From Candidatus Fermentibacteraceae bacterium (GTDB taxonomy: Bacteria; Fermentibacterota; Fermentibacteria; Fermentibacterales; JCC-6): a stretch of DNA of 61,879 bases. A program made the translations under genes and the position numbers. The stretch spans positions 1-61,879 of the forward strand of contig JAUVJW010000001.1 in NCBI GenBank assembly GCA_030596465.1. The letters are read 5' to 3'. Numbering within the stretch: position 1 is the stretch's first letter; each line of letters begins with the position of its first letter. Positions 1-7,774 of this stretch are shown in pieces. The notes under the pieces were generated by a model. It searched no databases. It saw only the letters and a list, made by a program, of their open reading frames with translations, and had not been told where the DNA came from.

Positions 1-147
1 GCATTTGCCGCCAGAACAAAAGAAAAAGCTCTCATCCTGTCTGCTCTTGCCGAGACCGGCGGTAATCGCAGAAAAGCAGCAGAGATTCTTGGAGTGAGTT
101 ACAGAACACTCCTCACAAAGATCAAAGATATGGAAATCACAGTATAA
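1..147 (+). CDS. C-terminus of a sigma54-type response regulator (Fis-like HTH), 5' truncated
   Basis: Reading frame 1 is open from the first base to a TAA at 145-147 and encodes 48 residues. The piece ends in a Fis-type helix-turn-helix with the pattern GNRRKAAEILGVSYRTLLTK, which is the usual DNA-binding C-terminus of NtrC-family response regulators and sigma54 activators. The AAA+ and receiver domains would lie to the left of the window, so the family call rests on the HTH alone. The stop codon overlaps the ATG of queC by one base (TAATG), so the regulator and the preQ0 genes are probably cotranscribed and translationally coupled. Whether it regulates queuosine genes cannot be told from this fragment. 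Confidence 0.75.
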   Translation, partial: AFAARTKEKALILSALAETGGNRRKAAEILGVSYRTLLTKIKDMEITV

Positions 148-845
148 TGACCGGAGAAAAAGCAGTTGTTCTTCTCAGCGGAGGGCTGGACTCTACCACT
201 GTACTTGCCATGGCAGCAGATGATAGCATGGAGGTTACCGCACTCTCGTTCAGTTATGGTCAGAAACACACCCGGGAACTGAGCAGGGCAGAGGTCATTG
301 CAAAGCACTTCGGTGTGAAAGAGCACATAGTCATTGATCTTGACCCCGAGCCTTTTAAGGGTTCATCTCTCACGGGGGATATTCAAGTACCTGAGAGCAG
401 GGAAAGTATTTCAGACCGGATACCTTCCACCTATGTTCCTGCCAGAAACACTGTATTTCTTTCGATTGCTCTGGGAATAGCTGAATCAAGAAAGGCAAAA
501 CACATATTCATTGGAGTTAATTCTGTTGATTACAGTGGCTACCCGGACTGCCGGCCTGAATTCATAAAGGCATTCCAGCACCTTGCTGACCTCGCTACAA
601 AAGAAGCCGTCAACGGTAATCCTCCTATAATTCAGGCTCCTCTTCTGTACATGACAAAAGCGGAAATAATTAGAAAAGGAACAAAACTGGGTGTTGACTA
701 CGGAATGACACTGAGCTGCTATCAGCCAAACACAAAAGGGGAGAGTTGTGGTGTTTGCGATGCCTGTATTCTGAGGCTTGAGGGGTTCAGAGCGAATGGG
801 TTAACTGATCCCGCGGAGTATCGAAAGACTTCGGATGGCAGTTGA
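147..845 (+). CDS. queC: 7-cyano-7-deazaguanine (preQ0) synthase
   Basis: The 232-residue protein converts 7-carboxy-7-deazaguanine to preQ0 with ATP and ammonia, in the cytoplasm, on the queuosine tRNA-modification route. The PP-loop SGGLDSTT lies at residues 11-18, and a C-terminal zinc cluster is visible as SC...ESCGVCDAC, giving four cysteines. Length is normal for QueC. The ATG overlaps the stop of the upstream response regulator, and the 3' end overlaps queE by 11 bp, so it is the first biosynthetic gene of a tight queC-queE-queD-folE2 operon. Family assignment is firm. Confidence 0.95.
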   Translation: MTGEKAVVLLSGGLDSTTVLAMAADDSMEVTALSFSYGQKHTRELSRAEVIAKHFGVKEHIVIDLDPEPFKGSSLTGDIQVPESRESISDRIPSTYVPARNTVFLSIALGIAESRKAKHIFIGVNSVDYSGYPDCRPEFIKAFQHLADLATKEAVNGNPPIIQAPLLYMTKAEIIRKGTKLGVDYGMTLSCYQPNTKGESCGVCDACILRLEGFRANGLTDPAEYRKTSDGS

Positions 846-1437
846 ATACCGAATAAAGGAAATGGTACTGACTCTTCAGGGTGAGGGTGCCCTGACGGGA
901 ACCGCAGTGGTGCTTCTGAGGTTTGAAGGATGTAACCTGAACTGTGACTTCTGCGACACTGATTTCACGGGTACAAACGGTGAAGGCGGTGGGATCTTCA
1001 GCACAGCGTTGGAGCTGGCGGAGGCGGTGCAGAGCAAATGGGTATCAAACACACAGGTAAATGTGCTTTGCACCGGCGGTGAGCCTCTTTTGCAGTTTGA
1101 CCGGCAACTGATAAAGGAATTTCATGCAAAAGGCTTTAAAATCCTGATTGAAACAAACGGAACCATTCCCGCTCCAGAGCACATTGACTGGATATGCGTA
1201 AGTCCCAAATCAAACGGGATTCTTCTTCAACACAGTGGAGATGAGATTAAAATAGTCTGGCCACAGGAAAATATAGATCCCAAAAGCTATGCAGATCTTA
1301 AATTCAATAATTTCTGGATTCAACCCAGGTTTGATGAGAACTATAAAAAGAATCTGCAAACCTCAATTGAATACTGTCTGGCCAATCCACAATGGCGGCT
1401 GAGTATTCAGACCCAGAGGTATACAGGTATATCATAG
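835..1437 (+). CDS. queE: 7-carboxy-7-deazaguanine synthase (radical SAM)
   Basis: The 200-residue protein is a radical-SAM enzyme that rearranges 6-carboxy-tetrahydropterin to 7-carboxy-7-deazaguanine. The iron-sulfur signature is CNLNCDFC, i.e. C-x3-C-x2-C, near residue 33, preceded by the substrate-side TLQGEG motif. The later CTGGEPLLQ is the GGE SAM-binding motif. The start ATG lies inside the last codons of queC. The gene ends in TAG, which matters because it shows amber is an ordinary stop codon in this genome (see hslU). An AGGAG ribosome-binding site for queD directly follows the stop. Confidence 0.95.
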   Translation: MAVEYRIKEMVLTLQGEGALTGTAVVLLRFEGCNLNCDFCDTDFTGTNGEGGGIFSTALELAEAVQSKWVSNTQVNVLCTGGEPLLQFDRQLIKEFHAKGFKILIETNGTIPAPEHIDWICVSPKSNGILLQHSGDEIKIVWPQENIDPKSYADLKFNNFWIQPRFDENYKKNLQTSIEYCLANPQWRLSIQTQRYTGIS

Positions 1438-1445
1438 GAGAAAAG

Positions 1446-1799
1446 ATGGAGATATACAGAGAATTCAAATTCGACGCGGCTCACAGACTGCCCAATCTAC
1501 CCGATGGCCACAGATGCGCGAATCTTCACGGACACACATTCGCAGTTTTCGTTCACATTGAAGGCAAAGTGGGAGACGATACCGGCTGGGTGAAGGATTA
1601 CGGTGAAATAAAGAGCGTCTGCGCTCCTGTGATAGATATGCTGGATCACCGTTATTTGAATGATATTGCCGGTCTGGAGAACCCGACCAGTGAGAGAATT
1701 GCCCAATGGTTATGGAAAAGAATCAAACCGTCTCTTCCCGAATTGACCATGCTTGAAGTAAAGGAAACTGCATCTACCGGATGCCGTTACAGAGGATAA
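1446..1799 (+). CDS. queD: 6-carboxy-5,6,7,8-tetrahydropterin synthase
   Basis: QueD turns dihydroneopterin triphosphate into 6-carboxy-tetrahydropterin. I place the start at the ATG at 1446 (MEIYREFKFDAAHRL), five bases after AGGAG at 1436-1440. An in-frame ATG at 1392 would add 18 residues overlapping queE with no ribosome-binding site. The resulting 117-residue length is typical. Zinc ligands are in DAAHRL and HGHTF, with a catalytic Cys in HRCANLHGH, and the conserved DHRYLND segment follows. The 3' end lies close to, and possibly overlaps, folE2. Confidence 0.93.
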   Translation: MEIYREFKFDAAHRLPNLPDGHRCANLHGHTFAVFVHIEGKVGDDTGWVKDYGEIKSVCAPVIDMLDHRYLNDIAGLENPTSERIAQWLWKRIKPSLPELTMLEVKETASTGCRYRG

Positions 1800-1804
1800 A
1801 GCCA

Positions 1805-2617
1805 ATGAAAGATATTCAGAGTACCCTCGATTACAGGAACATCTCACTCCGGGAAGCGGGAATCAGGGATCTCAAGTATCCCATTACAATCCTCGACCGT
1901 GAGCAGAGAGAGCAGACTACAGTAGCGGATATCTCCATGTCTGTCAGTCTTCCTCATCACTTTAAAGGCACCCACATGAGTCGCTTTCTGGAAGTTCTGA
2001 CTTCAAGCGGATGCCGGTTTACGGGCAGCACAATACCTGTTGTTCTCAAGAAGCTGAAGGAAACACTTGAGGCTGAATCAGCAAGAATCCGAATTGAATT
2101 CCCATACTTTTTAACAAGAGAGGCGCCAGTTACCGGCGCTGCGGCAAAAATGGGTTATTCATGCGCCTTTACCGGAGAATCGAGCAACGACAGGGAAGAT
2201 TTTATACTTACCGTAACAGTTCCAGTGGGTACCCTTTGCCCATGCAGCCGGGAGATCAGTAATGCTGGCGCGCACAATCAACGGGGCTACATCACCATGG
2301 ATGTACGAACTGAGAAACAGCAGGATGGCACCTTCGCAATGATCTGGATTGAAGAGCTTGTAGAAATTGCAGAGGCTTCAGCTTCATCACCCCTTTACAC
2401 AATACTGAAACGCCCTGATGAGAAATTTGTAACAGAACAGGCATACAACAACCCTGTATTCGTGGAAGACATTGTAAGAAATGTAGCAGAAAAACTGAGA
2501 AAAGACACAAGAGTAACCCAATTCACAGTAACTGCGGAAAACCACGAGAGTATACACAACCACAACGCCTACGCAGTTGTTACTTGGAAAAAATCAGATT
2601 ATCAGGGAGCTGTCTGA
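1805..2617 (+). CDS. folE2: GTP cyclohydrolase, FolE2 type (GCYH-IB)
   Basis: FolE2 makes dihydroneopterin triphosphate from GTP, feeding both folate and, through QueD, queuosine. The 270-residue product starting at MKDIQST (ATG 1805) has the usual FolE2 opening with RNI and YPITILDR. The metal and catalytic Cys lies in GTLCPCSREIS, and the C-terminal ENHESIHNHNAY segment is characteristic. An in-frame start at 1781 is possible but lies inside queD and lacks a better ribosome-binding site. With queC, queE and queD it completes the GTP-to-preQ0 route in one operon; the reductase QueF is encoded separately at 4839-5237. Confidence 0.94.
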   Translation: MKDIQSTLDYRNISLREAGIRDLKYPITILDREQREQTTVADISMSVSLPHHFKGTHMSRFLEVLTSSGCRFTGSTIPVVLKKLKETLEAESARIRIEFPYFLTREAPVTGAAAKMGYSCAFTGESSNDREDFILTVTVPVGTLCPCSREISNAGAHNQRGYITMDVRTEKQQDGTFAMIWIEELVEIAEASASSPLYTILKRPDEKFVTEQAYNNPVFVEDIVRNVAEKLRKDTRVTQFTVTAENHESIHNHNAYAVVTWKKSDYQGAV

Positions 2618-2672
2618 CAAAGCAGCATTGCCGGAAACAGGGATGCTCCTCAGCACAGCAGGGGAATTCAAC

Positions 2673-2727
2673 CATAACCAGAAACAGATGTAAAGTGATT
2701 GGCTGATAGACTTCTGTTCTGGTTATG
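2673..2727. repeat. Inverted repeat downstream of folE2
   Basis: Positions 2673-2688 and 2713-2727 are inverted copies (CATAACCAGAA(A)CAGA) with one bulged base and a loop of about 24 bases. It could fold as an RNA hairpin after the queuosine operon, but no U-tract follows, so a standard intrinsic terminator is not supported. Confidence 0.6.
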
Positions 2728-2754
2728 CAGAGCACTCGATACTCTAAAGATTGC

Positions 2755-2783
2755 TTGACCAGCAAGAAATGGCGTTGTATAAT
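2755..2783 (+). promoter_or_regulatory. Sigma70-like promoter of the antitoxin gene
   Basis: TTGACC at 2755-2760 is separated by exactly 17 bases from TATAAT at 2778-2783. Both boxes are close to consensus and lie in a non-coding gap upstream of the AbrB-like gene at 2827. The expected start point is near 2790, inside the palindrome that follows the -10 box. Confidence 0.8.
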
Positions 2784-2796
2784 CTTACTAGTAAGA
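2783..2796. promoter_or_regulatory. Perfect 14-bp palindrome at the transcription start: probable antitoxin operator
   Basis: TCTTACTAGTAAGA is a perfect palindrome that begins at the last base of the -10 box and covers the expected start point. AbrB/MazE-type antitoxins autoregulate by binding such sites. The position fits an autoregulatory operator; binding itself is inference. Confidence 0.65.
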
Positions 2797-2826
2797 ATAT
2801 AGTTTAGCGATTGATTGGAAAGAAAA

Positions 2827-3093
2827 ATGAACACTGTAGCAACAACAAGGATGTCGTCAAAAGGACAAATTGTTATTCCTGAGGAAATTCGAAACTCTCT
2901 TCATCTTAAGACCGGAACAAGATTCGTTGTTGTAGGTGAAGGTGATGTCGTGGTTCTTAAAACAATATCTCCACCATCCTTTGATGAATTCGAGGAAATA
3001 GTTTTACAAGCAAGACAAGCTGCAATTGAATCAGGAATGGAACCAAAGGATATCGAAGACGCCATTAGAGAAGTGCGATCTGAATTGAGATGA
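2827..3093 (+). CDS. AbrB/SpoVT-type antitoxin (VapB/MazE-like)
   Basis: The 88-residue protein begins MNTVATTRMSSKGQIVIPEEIR, whose SSKGQIVIPEEIR stretch is the swapped-hairpin AbrB DNA-binding fold, followed by a short helical tail of the sort that wraps a toxin partner. The ATG at 2827 is preferred over an in-frame start at 2815 because a purine-rich GGAAAGAAAA lies just before it. The gene stands alone with its own promoter and operator. Its stop overlaps an ATG at 3090 (ATGA), the standard antitoxin-toxin junction, but the toxin frame closes after 17 codons. It is therefore either an orphan antitoxin or the live half of a decayed module. Confidence 0.85.
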   Translation: MNTVATTRMSSKGQIVIPEEIRNSLHLKTGTRFVVVGEGDVVVLKTISPPSFDEFEEIVLQARQAAIESGMEPKDIEDAIREVRSELR

Positions 3094-3143
3094 TAAAGCC
3101 CGCTGTATTTGTGAAGAAATATTTGAGTGAACCATCGCATTAA
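3090..3143 (+). pseudogene. Remnant start of a PIN-domain (VapC-like) toxin
   Basis: An ATG overlapping the antitoxin stop opens a 17-codon frame reading MIKPAVFVKKYLSEPSH before TAA. The VFVKKYLSEPSH part resembles the early PIN-domain segment (VKLYLEEPGS-like) that usually follows the first acidic Asp; here that Asp is missing and the frame ends. No frame downstream continues a PIN domain. The coupling and partial motif suggest a truncated vapC, but with so few residues the family call is tentative. Confidence 0.4.
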
Positions 3144-3222
3144 CCAGACACCGGCGTTATGGAGCCAGCTCAAGTTACACCAGTGCTGGCTATGCACATG
3201 TTGGCCAAAAGAATGCGATGAG
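3136..3222. repeat. Nested inverted repeats in the toxin remnant region
   Basis: CATCGCATT near 3134 pairs with AATGCGATG near 3215, and inside them AGCCAGC pairs with GCTGGCT. The result is an imperfect long palindrome of roughly 85 bp. It lacks the AAC/GTT core pairing of an integron attC site, so it is recorded only as a structured repeat of unknown origin. Confidence 0.4.
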
Positions 3223-3732
3223 TTGATGCTAACACAACACTACACCTTGAACGTTCACTCCCTTTCGTAATTGTGCAAGATTTACCGGAGCAGAGAAGCT
3301 GAGAGGGATGACAAGAGCTTGATGATGAGTACTATCCGGCAGATTGTACAATTCGGGTAATACTGGATAACCACTCTTCAAACATCTCTACAGGCATAGA
3401 GAAGGTGCTTATCAGGTTCAGCGACGCCGTGGAGAGAATTATTCAATCTTTATAGCTTCTCCAATGGTGCGACCTGACGACCGCATTAACACGGACTGGC
3501 AAGGCTACTCATATCACCACGGTAGTTTTGTCAGTCGGTTATAGATTTTTAGTTCAAGGCCCTTTTCGGCTCCATTGGTATTCTTGCAGCGTTATTGACT
3601 ACGATCAATACAATATACATACTAATCATACTAAACAGGAAATCAAAGTACTATTGAGTATAGCTGAATTCAGAGAATTGTAGTGTGCAAATGAGCGTTG
3701 CGGATCCAGGATCGTTGAACAGATTGAGAGAA
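3144..3732. other. Non-coding remnant region, about 590 bp
   Basis: No frame of useful length or recognisable family is present on either strand. The region holds the nested inverted repeat at its left end and, at 3541-3576, a 36-base stretch that matches the histidine-kinase gene at 5705-5740 with two mismatches. A weak TTGACT at 3595-3600 could be a -35 box for the esterase gene, but no convincing -10 box is correctly spaced. It looks like decayed sequence from insertion and deletion events. Confidence 0.6.
3541..3576 (-). repeat. 36-bp fragment duplicated from a histidine-kinase gene
   Basis: This stretch matches 5705-5740, inside the hybrid histidine kinase, at 34 of 36 positions. On the minus strand it reads NGAEKGLELKIY, corresponding to NGTEKGLELIIY at the end of the kinase ATPase domain. 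The frame is closed on either side, so it is a small orphan fragment. Confidence 0.7.
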
Positions 3733-4701
3733 ATGATGCGACAATATGCGAACAGGGTTTTAGCAATCGTTACAGCTTCACTTTTTATTGGTTGCCATCA
3801 AGTACACACTACTGTTCAAGAAACAACTTCAAGACATGAAACAGCACTTCAGTGGGTAACACCTGCGGTTAGCGCACCTCGTCTTCAGCACCGCATATTC
3901 TACAGTGCAGCAGCAGGATCAGAAGTCAGCTACCACATTTACATACCGGAGATTTACGATGAGGAAGAAACAAAGTGTTTTCCAGTATTGTTCTGGCTGC
4001 ATGGTCATGGCGGAGGTTTGATTGGAATTCCATATCTCGCAGAGCACTTCGATCTCGCCATCCGCAATGGGGAAATGCCTCCTGTACTTATTGTTTTTCC
4101 CAATGGGCTGTTCGAAAGCATGTGGTGCAACTCCAAGGATGGAAGGGTGCCAATGGAAACAATCGTTGTGGAAGAGCTGGTGCCGCATATTGACTCTATC
4201 TTTCGCACCATTGCTTCAAGGGAGGCTCGGCTTATTGAAGGCTTCAGCATGGGCGGCTACGGTGCGGCACGATTAGGTTTCAGGTATCATGACATATTCG
4301 GCGCAGTTTCAATACTGGGGGCTGGACCGTTGCAATTAGAGTTCAGCCCGTCTGTCGGTCCTTCAAGGAAGGTACTCACCCGCGAGAGAGTGCTGCGTGA
4401 TGTTTACGGGGGCGACCAGGAGTATTTCAGAACACAGAGCCCATGGGTGCTGGCGGAACAAAATGCGTTTCCATTAAGCAGCAATTCGCACTTGCGTATA
4501 GCAATCGGCGAATGTGACGAAACCCTGGACTTTAATCGCGACTTTGACTCGCGCCTGACAGACCTTGGTATTCCTCACACCTTTGAAGTACTACCTGATA
4601 TTGGTCACAATACCATGGCGCTTTTCAATGCGATGGGTGACAGCAACTGGGAGTTCTACCGTAATGTATTCGGAGAAAATGTTCCCGACTTTGGCCCATG
4701 A
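3733..4701 (+). CDS. Secreted lipoprotein esterase (alpha/beta hydrolase, esterase D/feruloyl-esterase type)
   Basis: The protein has an N-terminal hydrophobic segment ending in a lipobox-like FIGC, so it is probably a lipoprotein acting outside the cytoplasm. The hydrolase fold shows an oxyanion region WLHGHGGG, the nucleophile elbow GFSMGGYGA, an acidic residue in GECDETLDF and a catalytic His in DIGHNTMAL. The best start is the ATG at 3733 or 3736 (MMRQYANRVL), which follows GAGAG; an in-frame ATG at 3685 would bury the signal peptide. The substrate is unknown; relatives cleave acyl or carbohydrate esters. It is monocistronic, facing queF convergently. Confidence 0.8.
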   Translation: MMRQYANRVLAIVTASLFIGCHQVHTTVQETTSRHETALQWVTPAVSAPRLQHRIFYSAAAGSEVSYHIYIPEIYDEEETKCFPVLFWLHGHGGGLIGIPYLAEHFDLAIRNGEMPPVLIVFPNGLFESMWCNSKDGRVPMETIVVEELVPHIDSIFRTIASREARLIEGFSMGGYGAARLGFRYHDIFGAVSILGAGPLQLEFSPSVGPSRKVLTRERVLRDVYGGDQEYFRTQSPWVLAEQNAFPLSSNSHLRIAIGECDETLDFNRDFDSRLTDLGIPHTFEVLPDIGHNTMALFNAMGDSNWEFYRNVFGENVPDFGP

Positions 4702-4838
4702 CGAAATGCTTTACTGCAATACTTTAGACGGCAACGGCTACTTCATTATACTTATGCATATGCCGGTTTTATCTGCGCGGAACGCGCTAAGTAATGTCTG
4801 TTGCTTGAAGTATATCTGCAGATGAATTTCGCAGGAAT

Positions 4839-5237
4839 TTACCCTTGACTGTACTCCGCCTCGACTGTAATAGCTATGCCGCCTCTGATCCCGAAGTCGG
4901 CCTGTACTCGACACCATCTCGGGTGAATGGCTTCAACTATATCATCAAGAATCATGTTTGTTACATGTTCGTGAAAAACACCCTTGTTCCGGAAAGATAG
5001 AAAGTAGAGTTTCAGAGATTTTGATTCGACAATCTTCAAATCAGGAACATAGCTGATTGTTATCTTTGCAAAGTCCGGCTGACCGGTTTTGGGGCACACA
5101 CAGGTGAATTCGTCGGATGTGAGTGTTACTGTGTAATCCCGTTCCGGGTTAAGATTGGGAAATGCTTCCAGACCCTTGAATTCGCCGGTAGAGTTTCCCA
5201 GCAGGGAAAGGTCATCCATATTGTTTTCGTGTGTCAT
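4839..5237 (-). CDS. queF: NADPH-dependent preQ0 reductase
   Basis: QueF reduces preQ0 to preQ1, the base inserted into tRNA. The 132-residue product is the short, unimodular (B. subtilis-like) form. It carries the catalytic Cys in FTCVCPKTGQPD, the NADPH signature ESKSLKLY, and FHEHVTN. The ATG at 5237 follows GGAG with good spacing and overlaps the stop of the upstream histidine kinase by four bases (ATGA), so it is the last gene of gatE-kinase-queF. Together with the queC operon at the left edge, the full route from GTP to preQ1 is encoded in this window. Confidence 0.95.
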   Translation of the reverse strand: MTHENNMDDLSLLGNSTGEFKGLEAFPNLNPERDYTVTLTSDEFTCVCPKTGQPDFAKITISYVPDLKIVESKSLKLYFLSFRNKGVFHEHVTNMILDDIVEAIHPRWCRVQADFGIRGGIAITVEAEYSQG

Positions 5238-7759
5238 TTTTCTCCAATATCTGAATTGGTCATTCTGCGGATTGCAGATACGAGATCATGCATTGCATAG
5301 GGTTTACTGATTACCTCGTGCATTCCTTCAATACCGGTAAGTCGATCTCCCGCGTAACCGGTTGTGAATACCGCAGGAAGATTGCCCCCAAGGGAAAGAA
5401 TCTCTTTGTATGCTTCCGGCCCATTCATCTCAGGCATTATTACATCGAAGACAAGCATTTGAATTTCATCCATTTTACTTTTGAAGATGTTCACGGCCTC
5501 TTTTCCGTTGGTTGCCCTTAGAACTCTTATTCCCGCTGCCCCCAGTCCTTCAATCGCGAGGTTCATTACACGTGGATCATCCTCTGCAAGAAGAACGCAT
5601 ATTGAGCGGACATGCTCTGTAGTTTTAGAAAGGGTCGAATTTCCCGGCTTTTCCGGTTTTACCGGCGGAGAAGAGGAGAGAGGATCAATTTTCAGTTTTG
5701 GGAAATAGATTATTAGTTCAAGGCCCTTTTCGGTTCCATTAATAACATCAATGTATCCGGAATGCTCTCGTACTATTCCAAGAACAGTGGAAAGACCAAG
5801 ACCTGTACCTTCATCAGGCATTTTTGTTGTGAAGAAGGGTTCAAAAATGCTTCTGTGTTCTGATTCAGGGATACCGGGGCCGGAATCCTTAACTGCGATG
5901 GTAACATAATTGCCGGGATTTACAAACCCACTTGTGGCTTTGTAAGGTACTGTTAGAGATACTTCATCCAGTACAATATTGATGCTTCCACCGTTTGGCA
6001 TGGCATCACGGGCATTGACGCACAAATTCATCAATACCTGCTCTATATGACCGGAGTCCCCGAATGTCCAGCAATCCTCACAGTGAATCTTCGTCGAAAT
6101 GACTATGTTTTCCTCCATGATTCGCGATAGTAACTTGCTGAAATTGCCGGTTAGTACGCTGAGATTTACACTTTGCAGTTCCGGTTTCTTCTCGCGACTG
6201 AAAAGTAGAAGCTGTTTTACAAGTTCTCTTCCTTTTTCAGCGGCTTCAACTATGGGTTCTGAAACATCTCTTATCACAGGGTCGTTGTCCGACACTCTGT
6301 TCAGTATATCACAGTATCCCATTATCACATGGAGCAAGTTATTAAAATCGTGGGCAACACCCCCGGCAAGACGGCCGATAGCTTCCATTTTCTGGGATTG
6401 AATATCCTCAATTTCCTTCTGCATCGAGGACAGTTCCTTTTCCTTGATCATGGTGGTGTCAAAAAGAATACCGGAGATTTGCAGAGGTTTTCCACTTGCA
6501 ATAGCGGCTACATTAAACCATCTGGTCACGAAATCATCTCCGGTGCAGCTGATTTCTCCAAAGGTGCTTTTCAATCTGCCGGAACAGAGGGCATACATGT
6601 TTTCCTGCATTTCATCCGAAAGTGATACCTCCATGAGCCAGTGAGAAAGACGCGGTGGCTCTTCCGGAGGTGTGTAAGCAAGAATCTGGAAAAACTCCGT
6701 GCCAGCCATAAGTCTGTCTTCTTCGACTGAAGCGCTCCAGCTGATCGCACCCGAGGCCTCAAGAGTCAGTTGAAGCTGATCCAGTTTGTATTGAAGGGCC
6801 TTTTTTGCCTTCACAAGTTCCGAAATATCCACAGAAACAACAAGAAGTGATTCCCTTCCTCTGTAGATATGTTTTCGCGCATGCATCAGAAAACACAGAG
6901 AGCGTTTGTTGTTGAGAGTTATCTCAATTGGGACTGCCTCGCTATGAGATGTTGAAAATTCCTGATCTAGGAACGCTTTTACTCTAAGTCGAGATCTATC
7001 GTCAACAATATTAAGAAGGTCACTGTTTTCTTTGTCGAATCGCGAAAAGCCGTATTTTGTAAGAAGTGATTGGTTTACATACACAATCCGGGTACCCTGC
7101 AAGATGATAATACCAATATTTTCGTCAAGAGATATTTCTTCATAGAGATTGTTGATCTCGGTCAGGCGGTTAAGCAGTGCCTGATGAGTTTGTTCTCTGC
7201 CTCTGATAAAAAATATTGCTATTATTGAAATAATTGACGCGATGCAAAGTGGTATGGCAACTGTGCTGAAAACATATATGGAAAAGGAAGTCGGAAGAAC
7301 AAGTATCCATGCGAGATAGATTGCTGCTGATCCCGTTCCTGTAAAAAGCTGAAACGGAATACCGGATATCCCGAATCTGGATTTTTCAGCATATCTGAGA
7401 AGCATTCCAAAGATAAATGCGGAAAGAATAATGCCGAGGCCGGGCAGCATTCCAGCGCCGCCAATTAATATTCTGTACACGATAAGTGGAACTACAGTTA
7501 TGATGCCCACCACAGGTCCGCCTGTAAGAGCTGCTACAACTATAATGGGAGTACGCATATCAATCAGGATACCAGGGAGAACCTCTACACTGAAAAACAT
7601 CGCTAGAATTCCGCAGAAGGCAAAGACCAGTCCCTGGACAAGTATATCACCAGCTGGTCTTCTGATGGCTTTCCACCTCGAAAGTCTGGTGAGGAACAGG
7701 AAAGACACAACAAGCAATGTGGAATTCTCAATCAGAGCTTTGAGGATATCAGTTCTCAA
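5234..7759 (-). CDS. LytS-like hybrid sensor histidine kinase with receiver domain
   Basis: The 841-residue protein has about six membrane segments (residues 10-185) of the 5TM-LytS receptor type, with PGxLIDMRTP and the GGPxxG region. Two PAS-like domains follow (about 210-315 and 330-440). The dimerisation/phosphoacceptor helix has GGVAHDFNNLL with His470. The HATPase domain shows the N-box NLCVNARDAM, DSGPGIP and the G2 box GTGLGLS. A C-terminal receiver (720-838) has phosphoacceptor Asp772 in VFDVIMPEMNG and Lys819. The start is TTG at 7759 after AAAAGGA. It lies 15 bp after gatE and overlaps queF. The signal and the downstream target are unknown; LytS-type receptors usually sense envelope or small-molecule cues. 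Confidence 0.9.
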   Translation of the reverse strand: MRTDILKALIENSTLLVVSFLFLTRLSRWKAIRRPAGDILVQGLVFAFCGILAMFFSVEVLPGILIDMRTPIIVVAALTGGPVVGIITVVPLIVYRILIGGAGMLPGLGIILSAFIFGMLLRYAEKSRFGISGIPFQLFTGTGSAAIYLAWILVLPTSFSIYVFSTVAIPLCIASIISIIAIFFIRGREQTHQALLNRLTEINNLYEEISLDENIGIIILQGTRIVYVNQSLLTKYGFSRFDKENSDLLNIVDDRSRLRVKAFLDQEFSTSHSEAVPIEITLNNKRSLCFLMHARKHIYRGRESLLVVSVDISELVKAKKALQYKLDQLQLTLEASGAISWSASVEEDRLMAGTEFFQILAYTPPEEPPRLSHWLMEVSLSDEMQENMYALCSGRLKSTFGEISCTGDDFVTRWFNVAAIASGKPLQISGILFDTTMIKEKELSSMQKEIEDIQSQKMEAIGRLAGGVAHDFNNLLHVIMGYCDILNRVSDNDPVIRDVSEPIVEAAEKGRELVKQLLLFSREKKPELQSVNLSVLTGNFSKLLSRIMEENIVISTKIHCEDCWTFGDSGHIEQVLMNLCVNARDAMPNGGSINIVLDEVSLTVPYKATSGFVNPGNYVTIAVKDSGPGIPESEHRSIFEPFFTTKMPDEGTGLGLSTVLGIVREHSGYIDVINGTEKGLELIIYFPKLKIDPLSSSPPVKPEKPGNSTLSKTTEHVRSICVLLAEDDPRVMNLAIEGLGAAGIRVLRATNGKEAVNIFKSKMDEIQMLVFDVIMPEMNGPEAYKEILSLGGNLPAVFTTGYAGDRLTGIEGMHEVISKPYAMHDLVSAIRRMTNSDIGEK

Positions 7760-7774
7760 ATATTATCCTTTTGT

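Noticed and set aside
2580..2834. Minus-strand frame of 84 codons after folE2
   Set aside because: It crosses the inverted repeat, the antitoxin promoter and its operator, and has no recognisable pattern.
3136..3290. Possible integron attC site near the antitoxin (GCATTAAC...GCGTTATGG and nearby inverted repeats)
   Set aside because: The core AAC/GTT pair does not match at the outer arms, the spacing is too short or the right-hand core is missing, and there is no cassette gene on the right.
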